In this document: positions 12,360 through 23,300 of the stretch, piece after piece | How the letters are laid out: each line of letters begins with the position of its first letter | How positions within the stretch are numbered: the first letter of the stretch is position 1 | Origin: Pseudorasbora parva | Lineage: Eukaryota > Chordata > Actinopteri > Cypriniformes > Gobionidae | Direction: 5' to 3' | Assembly (NCBI RefSeq): GCF_024679245.1 | Contig: NC_090180.1 | Location: 8,700,007 to 8,764,006 of the forward strand | Length of the DNA: 64,000 nucleotides | Notes under the pieces: generated by a model | What the model saw: the letters and a program-made list of their open reading frames with translations, nothing else | The model's database searches: none | What the model was told of the DNA's origin: nothing | Position numbers and translations under genes: made by a program

Positions 12360-12627
12360 TTAAGAACATTCAAATAATACAATCCTATAATATATTTAAT
12401 TTAAAACATATTTAATAAGAAAACCTGTTGTACAATACACCTGACTAGAGTAGTGCTAACATCAGAGAACCGACTGTACAAGATACAAAATGTGCTAATC
12501 CGTATGTAAGAGGGGACCCGATTGTTCATGACACTGTATTGTAATTTGTAATCAGTAGGATATGAAGTTTTGTCAACTACAGTGCTCATATACATGTCAA
12601 CAGTCTCTTTCCATAGCCAATTTTTCA

Positions 12628-12629
<2 letters not shown>

Positions 12630-12685
<56 letters not shown>
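12630..12685. repeat. (CA)n microsatellite
   Basis: 28 CA dinucleotides without interruption. Confidence 0.95.
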
Positions 12686-12686
<1 letters not shown>

Positions 12687-13752
12687 GTAAACGATGAGAA
12701 CTGATTAATGCTGAAATGGGGCATTTCTTGACCCTCTAATGTTCTTTGTATAATTCGGGAAAGTATCTCCATTTGAACAAACATGACAACGTCATTTACT
12801 AGTCCAAATACCTCTAAGTAATCATATTCTAATGTGGAAATACAGAAACCCTTATGCGCTAGTTTTAGCTTGTCTGATTTTCCTTGGAAAACCTATACTA
12901 CTGAGCATAGAAATGGCAAATGCATATATATTAATATAATATTATAGTATATGTATATTTGTTACCTGATACTCAGGTACAAATTGTTACTGATTAAAAT
13001 CTCACAGTACAAGACTGACCTTGAACTGACCAGAAAATTCAGCAGTTTCCAGAATGTTCTGAAAACACCACATGGCCTCTTAGAGGAAATGTCTGATTAT
13101 TTGTACGGTGAGTTAATATCACCTGTTGCATAAGGATTATCTCTAACACAAGTAGTAGCCTATGAGTATTAAAGCAACTACTAGATATTGCATAAGCATA
13201 AAAGTGCATAATATTTACATACAGGAAAATATAAACATTTACCATCTTCCTCTCATCCGGGATTAGCACCAGGATATTTTGCATCAGGACAAGAGGAGGC
13301 TTCCCCCCCAAACAGATGACATACAATATAAGGACATCACATTTAAATTTGATTCAGGCTGATGACAGATGACACAAATGGCGTCCTATGAGTGCCTCAT
13401 AGGAATAACACTTATGAAGACCCTCCCACAAAGGAGTGTGCTTCTGGTTGTGTCGATGTCTGCACCATACAGACAGAAGGGACTGAACTGTATGAATTGA
13501 ACATAACAACATGCTTTGAGATCTCCAAACCATATTGTACCACATCGACCACCATTGCAGCAATGATAATGGAACAGTATGTCTCGATCTGTTCATCTCA
13601 TTCCTCTGCATAGCCAGCGGCGCCCCTCCCAGTATGACCATGTTTGTTTTGTGCTCAGGTACGACCCTCGGATCGCTGTTATTCTAGGCTCACCACTCCA
13701 CCCCACAGGAAACAGAGCAGGCCTGCTTACACAAGCCACCCATGTGAGGATT
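12686..13752. other. Intergenic between the convergent genes, no gene recognised
   Basis: Short frames such as + 13392-13613 show no domain or homology I know. No repeat family was recognised. Confidence 0.45.
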
Positions 13753-14196
13753 TTTATTACTTCTGATTTCGGGTTGTGTGAGAGACAGCCTTAAAGCGAA
13801 AGGAAAACCAAGAGTCACGCTTATCTGATCTGCAATAAAGGACTTTCATTGTTGCATGGAAGCAATATTAACATCTCATTACACAGTGCAACGGGAGAGC
13901 AAAACCACAAGTAGAAGAAACAATAAATAGATTCTTTAAAAAAATCATTGAAACCAGAATACATCCACTTCATACCAAAATATACAGAAGAAACAAAGAT
14001 CAGATTTGCAAGGGAAGCCAATCTCGACATTTCCTGAACAAATACCGAACAAACTATGATAGCAGGAAAGATAGTTCACAAAGTACAAACACTGTACCTT
14101 TTCTCAAAGACAAATAACAAATAGTAGCTGACTTTAAACAGTGGAAACATTTTAGATTTTTTTTTCTCAGATTTTTAATAAAATATTATTACTTAA

Positions 14197-14432
14197 AGGG
14201 GTAGTTCACCCACAAATGAAAATTCTGTCATCATTTACTCATCCTCATCTCACTCCAAACATGTATGACTTCTGCTAAACACAAAACAACACATTTTGAA
14301 GATTTTGTTTTGTCAATGGGGTCCATCATTGGACCACATTGTCTTCTAGTCTATAGATGAAAACACTGAGGCATTTTTCATGAGAGTGAATAAATGATGA
14401 CAAAATATATATTTTTTTAGTGAGCTATTCCT
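14197..14432. mobile_element. TTAA-flanked miniature element, 236 bp
   Basis: The left end is AGGGGTAGTTCACCCAC and the right end GAGCTATTCCT, with TTAA at 14193-14196 and 14433-14436. The inner sequence AAATGAAAATTCTGTCATCA is typical of a very common cyprinid repeat. Confidence 0.8.
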
Positions 14433-14579
14433 TTAAAACCTTGCCCTTCTTAAGCCTATTCTTATGTTCTAATATTAAATGAAATCAAAACTATTAAATC
14501 AAAATCAAACGTCTCCAGTTATGTGTTTTAGTCTAGAAAGAGGCCATTAAAAATATATGCTTTCGGCACTTTTCTTCAG

Positions 14580-14649
14580 AAGTTCTGCTGAACCGAGCCC
14601 ACAAAACACCACCGGCGGTGCCTACGCTACCCCAACAGAGAACCTGAAG
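14580..14649 (+). other. Possible small + strand exon-like segment
   Basis: A pyrimidine-rich acceptor (CACTTTTCTTCAG) is followed by a 70-nt segment with one open frame and then AAG|GTATGA, a plausible donor. It sits opposite the presumed slc7a14 3' UTR. I do not recognise the peptide. It could be part of an antisense RNA or chance. Confidence 0.15.
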
Positions 14650-16516
14650 GTATGAAATGCCTGTAAAAAAATACTTCTTTTCGATATCTCACGTCTCCAC
14701 ACTGTTATATGGTGTTCTACTCTACAGAAGTAAAATTGTGTCTTTTGTCTGATACAGTAAACGAAGGATGCAGACTTTGGCTTGCTTTGTAAACAGAGGC
14801 CACTCAGAACGTGGAGGGTTCGAGGGGTGTACGGTGGGCAGGCTGCTACCCTCGTCTTCCAGAATGCTACATTTGAGAGTTACATCAAGTCTTTCAACGG
14901 TCACCACACATGCAAATACTCACGAACATAGTTTTACTCTGGGCCCCCCCGTACGTCTGAACATGCTACACATTCAGCAAAATGCCACGGCGACAAAGAA
15001 TCACATCATAGACCAGATGCAGGGAACAAAACCAACCCAGGCCCCAAAATGAAGCTCTATACACTTAGAGAGCTAATGGGACTCTACGAATACAGCCTGC
15101 GAATCATTTACGGCAACTCAATTTTTAGTTTTTTTGGAACGTTTTAAAATATTTGTCAAAAACACGGGAGGGGAGACACATTTAAAGCAATATGGCATGA
15201 TGTGCTCGGTGTGTTTCGAACACTTGTGGTTTTTTGAGGCCTGGCTTGGTTGTTTTTTTTGTTTTCAGCTGGCAGAGCTGTAGCACAGATAGAGTTGGAC
15301 TGGACAGATTGGTTAAACGCCATGTGAATTATGGAAGGAGAGAACAGCAGAAGAGCACATCCAGGTAAAAGAAATCACAAGACGCTCTCCACCACATGCA
15401 AATTTCCCTCCCTCACCCTCTGTTTTCCTAAATCACCTCGCCTTTTTTTTTGTGCAACGCATACACTGACCAGCCGAGAGACACAAATCGTACTGTGGTC
15501 ACACCGTCGGTATTTACACAGAGCGGCCTGCTTGCAAGGATGAAGCGGAGTCACTGGCACATAGGATGAATGGATGGTCGGTTGTGACACGTGACGGCTG
15601 ACAGGCACCTTCAGCGGGAGAACAAACCCATGGATATGTCGACATCAACAGAAATGACAAACGAACAAGCATGGACATCTTGATGGCCATATTTAAAGCA
15701 CACACTGACAGATGAAGGCACTATTGCAAGCAAAGTCCAATTACTATTTGTGACAACCTACGGTCCAAAACCTTACTTGGGCTAGATGTTTAAACGGAAG
15801 AGAATGAGGCCTTTGATTCTGTGGGGTGTAACTATTTTTCATATCATTCCCCCATCGTATTTTATGGCTATTATCTATCTTTGCTTCTCAAACGAACTCC
15901 TTGATTAAGAAAAACAGCTGCTTATTGAAATAACTGAAGTGTGCAAATCACTTGAAGTGTTTTAAGAGCTTCACATGGGAATTTTTCAGCTGGTTTTATA
16001 TAGATCTCACAGAAAGACAGTGTCAAGGCTAATAGAGTGGACGTGACCTGTGAACGGACATCGTCCAGACAGCTGAAAGATGCTTATATTGGGAAAAGCT
16101 GTTGGACTGTGATAACTAACAGGGTGGTAATAAACTACACGCCGGTTAATACATTTCATGCTTGTTACTGTAATTTGGTCGGAGGGAATGTTGCTTTCAA
16201 GTGAAACATTAAACATATTTAAGTGCTGAAGAGTTCAGTGAAATTATTATAATTAGAATTAATTTAAAACTTGTTAAATTAATTTAAAAACAAACTAAAA
16301 TATTTGGGCATTTTAGGTGCTATGTGATCCCCCAAAAAAAGATCAAAAGCCTTCTAAAAGTTAAATCCCATCCTAATCGTTCTCATTATCCTATCGGTAG
16401 TGAAAAAGGGCTGAAAATGAAGGAATAGGAGTACAATTAAAACTCATTGCTGAGACTAACAACCTAGCCCAAGGGTTCTGCAGTTGTTGGCAGACAAGTA
16501 CATTCAGATTACATTC

Positions 16517-16893
16517 TCATTCCAAAGGATCGTCCAAATCGTCGTCGACCACCAGCGCCTCAAAGCCCGGACTGGGCTTGCCAGCTTTGCTTTTGGCTCT
16601 GCTGTGTGAGGTGGAAGAGGAGGTCCTGTGGTTGTCCACCCTGTCCAGGCCGTCAGGCTGAGGCTCGCTCTGCTCCTGGCGTTGCTGTTTCTGGTGCCCA
16701 CCTCTGCCCTCATGAGGACCCCAGCTTTGGTATGGCCCTCCGTCTCCAGAAGGGTACAGATCATCATCCACTGCAAAGTTGTCATCCACGCCCACGTCGT
16801 AACGCTGGTATGTGCTAGCGTGGGCTTCCTCCTCGCGCGCCGTGATCTCTAGGGTGCTGTTCCACATGCCATAGCCGAAGTAGATCAAAACAC
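16517..16893 (-). CDS. slc7a14: slc7a14 coding exon 7 with stop codon
   Basis: Residues 665-789. It completes the last membrane segment ([20 protein letters not shown]). The cytosolic tail is rich in D, E, Q and S, ends DDDLDDPLE and is then terminated. The acceptor is GTCTCTGCAG. Confidence 0.94.
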
Positions 16894-17319
16894 CTGCAGA
16901 GACGAACACAAAGATACAGTGCACACACACAAACAGTGCACACGTGTTTTCCCTCATTCATCAAACATTTAGCTCAATTCATTGTTGACAAAAGAAACAT
17001 CAAAAGACACAGCAAATGATTGGCAACGGAGACATTAGTCTCATAAGAGAGAGGAACATCTGGGTCATTCCTGTCATGCAATAGTTTTGAAATTTGTATG
17101 ATTGTGTTGTCATTTAAGGAAGAATTTCTTTAAAATCGGCATGAAACGGAAGATTTGCGTTTGTTCTTCCCCCCCTTGATTATGTCTCGTATATGTCATT
17201 CATAAATGTATTTAAAATGTATTTAATAATTAAATAATGAATACATTTTTATAATTGTTATAATTAAATTATTTATTGTTTTAATTATTATTTTAATTAT
17301 TTATTACTTTAATTTCAGA

Positions 17320-17354
<35 letters not shown>

Positions 17355-20300
17355 GTGAGGAAAATAAATATTTGAACACCCTGCACCCTACATTTGTAAT
17401 CCAACTACTAACATGGCCAAGACCAAAGAGCTGTCCAAAGACACTAGAGACAAAATTGTACACCTCCACAAGGCTGGAAAGGGGAAATTGCCAAACAGTT
17501 TGGTCCAAAAAGGTCCACTGTTGGAGCAAACATTAGAAAATGGAAGATTCTAAACATGACTGTAAATCTCCCTCGGACTGGGGCTCCATGAAAGATCTCA
17601 CCTCGTGGGGTCTCAATGATCCTAAGAAAGGTGAGAAATCAGCCCAGAACTACACGGGAGGAGCTGGTCAATGACCTGAAAAGAGCTAGGACCACCGTTT
17701 CCAAGGTTACTGTTGGTAATACACTAAGACGTCATGGTTTGAAATCAGGCATGGCACGGAAAGTTCCCTTGCTTAAACCAGCACATGTCCAGGCCCGTCT
17801 TAAGTTTGCCAATGACCATTGGGATGATCCAAAGGAGTCATGGGAGAAAGTCATGTGGTCAGATGAGACCAAAATAGAACTTTTTGGTCATAATTCCACT
17901 AAACGTGTTTGGTAGAAGAAGAATGATGAGTACCATCCCAAGAACCATCCCATGTCGTGGCCTAGCCAGTCACCAGATGTAAACCCAATAAAGAATCTTT
18001 GGAGGGAGCTCAATCTCTGTGTTTCTCAGCAACAGGCCAGAAACCTGATTGATCTAGAGAAGATCTGTGTGGAGGAGTGGGCCAAAAATTCCTCCTGCAG
18101 TGTGTGCAAACCTGGTGAAAAACTACAGGAAACGTTTGACCTCTGTAATTGCAAACAAAGGCTACTGTACCAAATATTAACATTGATTTTCTTAGGTGTT
18201 CAAATACTTATTTGCAGCTGTATCATACATATAAATAGTAAACAAAATCATACATTGTGATTTCTGGATGTCTTTTAATAGATTATGTCTCTCACATTGG
18301 ACATGCACCTACGATGAAAATTGACCCCTCCATGATTTCTAAGGGGGAGAACTTGCAAAATAGCAGGGTTATTCAAAAACTTATTTTCCTCACTGTATAT
18401 ACTTTCCCCAAACCTTAGAATGGTATATGAAATGACCCATGTCAGGAATGACCAATGTAAATAAGATGCTGCCTGAATCAACATGCCCATTTAAAATAAT
18501 ATTGAAACTCACCCACAAAGCACCATACTCCAAATCGGATCCATGTGATGGTGGAGAGCTTGAGCATGAGGTAAATGTTTACAAGCATGGCAGAGGCCGG
18601 GACGAAGGGAACGCAGGGAGCCATATAGGGCAGGCGCTTGGGGTTCTCTGGCTGCTGGATGATGATGAAGATCAAGAGTGTGAGGACCAGCAGCAACAGC
18701 ACCAGCAGCAGCACGGCCCACCACTGGCCATCAGCGATCTGACCTGACCCGAAGATGATGAGGGAGCAGAAGCAGAAGATGAGGATGAAGAGCAGAATGA
18801 CGCAGCGCGTGACGACTCGGCCGGTAGCCACAGTGGGCCGATCCATCTTGCCCGGCAGGCCGAGCCGAATGCGCATGGTGTAATAGCGAGGCCCCAGCAG
18901 CTTCTTCAGCTTCAGCAGGTACACGCTGTCCGTCTCATCTGACTCAATGCCTGAGGACATGTCCACGGTGCCGTAGTTGGGGTGACTGGCAGTGTAGGTG
19001 GATTTGTCAGGCTTACCAATCAGCATCTCGTTGTCTCCCAGAGATGGCAGGTTCTTGGCTCCGCAGGTGTTTGTGGGAGCTCCTCCATAATCATCACCCT
19101 CACTGACCGGCGAGCAGGCTTCCTTCTCGCACTCGGCCAGCACCCCCTCCTTACGTTTCGCATTCTGCTCAGAGAGAAAGTTGACGAATCCATGGATGTC
19201 TCCTTCGGGCTGGTAACGCAGCAGTAGCACACACACCGACACTAGCGTGTAGGCTAGCAGAGTGCCAATGGACATCATCTCGATCAGGTCCCTCAGACTG
19301 ACAAGCAAAGCCAAGAGAGCAGAGAGGAACCCCGACACCACACAGGCCACTGCAGGAGTCTCTGTGTACGTGCTCACATGGGCCAGGAACCTGCAACATA
19401 CAGATTGTGCACATGACACCTTCAATCCTCCAATCACGAGAGGGCTGTGAGATGTTACTACCAAGTGTAAATGGCAGTGTATTTTGTCTGACAACTTCTG
19501 AACACATGTGACGGGTGTTTACCATGTGTAAACAGGGTGAGTCATCCAAACATAATTTTTTATCAAAGCCTTACCACATACCCATTATACTGGCTTTGGT
19601 ATTAAATGTCAGGGCCCTAAGTGGCATTTATTTTGAGACTGCATAATAGCAGTAGCTTATTTCTCCAGCAGAGAATGATATTTAAATGACATTTTAATCA
19701 TTTGCCATGTATAATGGAGACTGATGCATTAGTAAGCATCATTATTTGATCCTGTGATTACTTTTTTGTGATTTCGTTTCATAGTACCTGAAGAGCAAAC
19801 CATCTCCTGCCATGGCGTAGATGACTCTCGGCAATGGGAAAAGAGAGCCCAACAAACTGACTGTCAGTCCTGCGATGGAGCCGATTGCCACTATGTATTT
19901 GGCAGTTTGGAAGCCATGAAGAGAAAACATTTCCATCAGAGGAGCATCTGTGTCAATTTCAGTGTAAGGGACCATCAGGGTGAGGATCACACTCACCTGT
20001 GAGAGAGGAAGAAACACAGTGTGATTCATTGACCTTAAAATAAACGGGTAAAAATTGCTGTGCCTTTAAAGACCACCTGTGGTAAAAAAGAAAGTTTTGT
20101 AATGTTGTTTATGTGTCTATATGGTGTTTTTGCGGTGCTTTAAGATAAACCATGTGCAAATGCATAAGTTAACACAATTGCTGAGCATTTTTCTCCTTTA
20201 AAATGAAGTGAACCAAAGTCTCAAAAACACAGTTTGAAATCAACAGTGTTTCTTACGTCACAAACTAACTTGTAACCAATCACGTCAACGTGCGGGCAGG

Positions 20301-23300
20301 CTTTAGCATATCATCATTACTATGCTGTGAAGCAGGTGAGTCTCAAGAAAAGCCAGGTTATCCCGTCGGTATATATTTTCAGTTGATATGAAAAATCAGT
20401 ACATTTAGCAATATAGCGTGTGAATTATATGATGTATATTACAATGTCACGATTAACTATATGCCTTTCTCCACTGACGCTCTAAGTTGTTCAAAGCGTT
20501 TCTAAGGATTCTGAATTTTGACTACTTTCACACTGTCGATTTTTTGGATTGACAACCGCATTTATGTAGAGGTGTACAGTGTCGCGAAAAGTCTCATTAA
20601 CACTGCAACTTACAGTAGCGTCGCGAATGCTATCTGTATGAACGTGCAACAAGAGTCAAGCCTGTATTCGCTTACTAGTAACCATAGCGACAGTGACCAA
20701 AGTAATATAAAAGATGGTGAAGTCCATAAAACTGAAAAGTCTTATTACTTGTGACACAGCATTAAGTCCAAATGAGCTGCGAGTTTATCTTCATTGTAAA
20801 CATACACTAGTATAGCCGGACCCTCAAAAGGTGGGGTAAGTGTTATTTCAAAACCGTTTTACAAAAGGGACTTAAGCCGAGTCCAATAACAAACTTGTAG
20901 CCAATCAGCAGGTAAAGGGCGTGTGTACTATTGATTGTGAGGAGCGATTAGTGCACGTCCTTATTCAAAACTAACGATACACATGACGCCGGACATTAGC
21001 CGAGAACTAATATATGCCGGCTATTTTTTGAATATTGTAAAGTGCGATACAATTGTGCAGTGTTTACTACAGTAAAGTTGGTCAAGTGGATTTCCAAGCT
21101 GGTGTGAGTGAGTGGAGGCAGAGCTCATTTGCATATGTATAAAGCAAGGTTGAAGAGTTACATTCAAGCTAGTTTCAAGCATGAATAAATGTCATTCTGG
21201 TGATCAAAGATGAGGTTTAAGGCATAAAATTATCGACTATGGGGGAATTTAAGAAATGTCCCCATAATAAATGTGTCACTCTGCTTGTTAGTATCAAACT
21301 GAAATGATCAGGAACATTGTTGAAAAAGAACAATTATCTTCTAATTTTTGGAACCTTTGGAAGGATACGCAAAGGAATGACAGCCAGAAACAGTACAAGG
21401 TTTGACATACTTTTCTGGATTTTATTCTTATCATTGTTTTTCTGTTGTTTAGGACTAATAGAATTTATCCCGAATTTCTGAACACCAATAGGCATCATTA
21501 ATGTGTTCATGTTTTCAAATATCTGGTGTTATAAAGTTGCAAATGTACAGTACAAGCTGTTTTTAAAATGTTCCTTTCAATAAATGGTCTATTTTTGCTG
21601 GATAGGAAGTATTGAGTTTTGAATGTGTCTGTTTTCATAGTACAATGTACTCTTTGATATCATAAGATCAAGGATGCTTTGATTAATTATGATACATTAT
21701 GACCCATTTAATGCATTTCAGAAAATTCAATATCTTTATCTGTAACACCAACACACACATATGCACACAAACACAGACACACACACACAGACAGAGAACT
21801 AAAGTGCCTAGGCTAAAATTAGTCTTGGCGACAACAAAATGAGATCTGGAGGGGTGAACGCTGCTAATTAACAAGCTTGCTCCTCATCAGACAGCCATGT
21901 AGGTGTGAAAAGGAAGAGCCATTTTTGTAAAGGCAACTTTGTGCCAGCTAAAACCAAAATATACGTAATAAAAAATGATGACAGATAAAGAGTAAAAGAA
22001 AAAATTGAAATAAAATATATAGAATATACTGTTCTGAGATACAGGAAAGACTTGGTGAGTTGTGTTACTATGACAACCTCCTACAGACAGACAGCATAGC
22101 ATGGCGATAAAGCTGGAGAGCTTTTAATAAAATCAGATATGCTGCATGAAGAGAATATTAATAATCAATGACTGTCTTTGAACACAAAGTAAAGTTAGCC
22201 TACAGTAAAAGATCTTTGGACATGCATCATTTATATTCTTAAATGGAGAAGTTTACATATAACTAGACTGTGAATGGCATCGAACTTAGTAAAACCTTTA
22301 TCACCTGTCACACTTTACAGACGTAATTTAACAAACTTGAGTGTTAACTGGACAATCAAAACAGCCAAAGGACAGCAACATGTACAATTTTTACAAATTT
22401 TACATGAAAGAATTTTCAATTTGGTCAATGGTCTTAGTCTTTGTGTATGGAGAAAAGAGCCCAAAATGAGTGTACAAATGGTTAAAGCTATTTACTCACA
22501 GAGACATAGGCAGTGAGGCAGGTGACCAGAGAGGCAGTGATGGCATAGGGGATGGATGTGTTGGGACTCTTGGCTTCTTCTCCCGTGGTGGCTATGATGT
22601 CAAAACCAATAAAGGCATAGAAGCAAGTGGCTGCACCCTGCATGACCTGTTGGACAGAGAGGTTTATTATAGCTACAAGACAATGCAATTTTCTCATCGT
22701 TGTTTTTGCTGAGAGTCCCTAATGGATTGAATTTCAATAATTGATTGGAAATGTGATTTACCCCTGACCAGCCGTAAGGCAGGAATCGTCCCTCGTCCCA
22801 GTTGCTTACACTGACGAAGAACAGGCCAGCAATCATTATGAACACCCACACCACCAGATTGATGACATTCAGCACATTGTTGAACCCGACAGAATTCTTC
22901 ACGCCTAGAGCAACTATCACTGTGACCAGGATGGCTATGACCAGGGCCAAGAAGTCCGGATACGACTGCTCCCCTTTACCTGAGGTGATAAAGGAGGAAT
23001 TCACATCACATGGATTTTAAAGGGGGGTTTGCATGAGCTTTCACTTTTTAACTTTAGTTAGTGTGTAATGTTGCTGCTTGACCATATGTGCAAAGTTACA
23101 ACACTGAAAGTTCAATGCAAACGGAGATATTGTCTTTTAAAGTTATGGCAGTTTATTACAACGAGCAATAACGGACTACAGCGAGCTTCTTCCTGGGTTG
23201 GTGACATCATAAACCCTTGCTAGTCACCGCAGATGTGACTTCTGCCCGTAATGGTAAGGGCCGTGGTGTTTCCGGATAACCTGAGCTTGGCACTTCAGCC

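Larger units (their letters stand above)
13753..16516 (-). other. slc7a14: Candidate 3' UTR of slc7a14
   Basis: After the stop codon at 16517, about 2 kb of moderately GC-balanced sequence lacks recognised repeats until a TTAA-type element at 14197-14432. A - strand AATAAA (TTTATT at 13753-13758) could end the transcript. Long 3' UTRs are usual for this gene, but the end point is uncertain. Confidence 0.35.

Noticed and set aside
13392..13613. Cys-rich + strand frame between the two genes
   Set aside because: No signal peptide, no recognisable domain and no splice or promoter context; likely chance.
16894..16957. Upstream residues of the frame reading into slc7a14 exon 7 ([10 protein letters not shown]...)
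   Set aside because: These lie in the intron. A good acceptor (TCTGCAG) at 16894-16895 and homology begin the exon at 16893.
18982..19227. + strand frame opposite slc7a14 exon 6
   Set aside because: Antisense shadow of the conserved exon.
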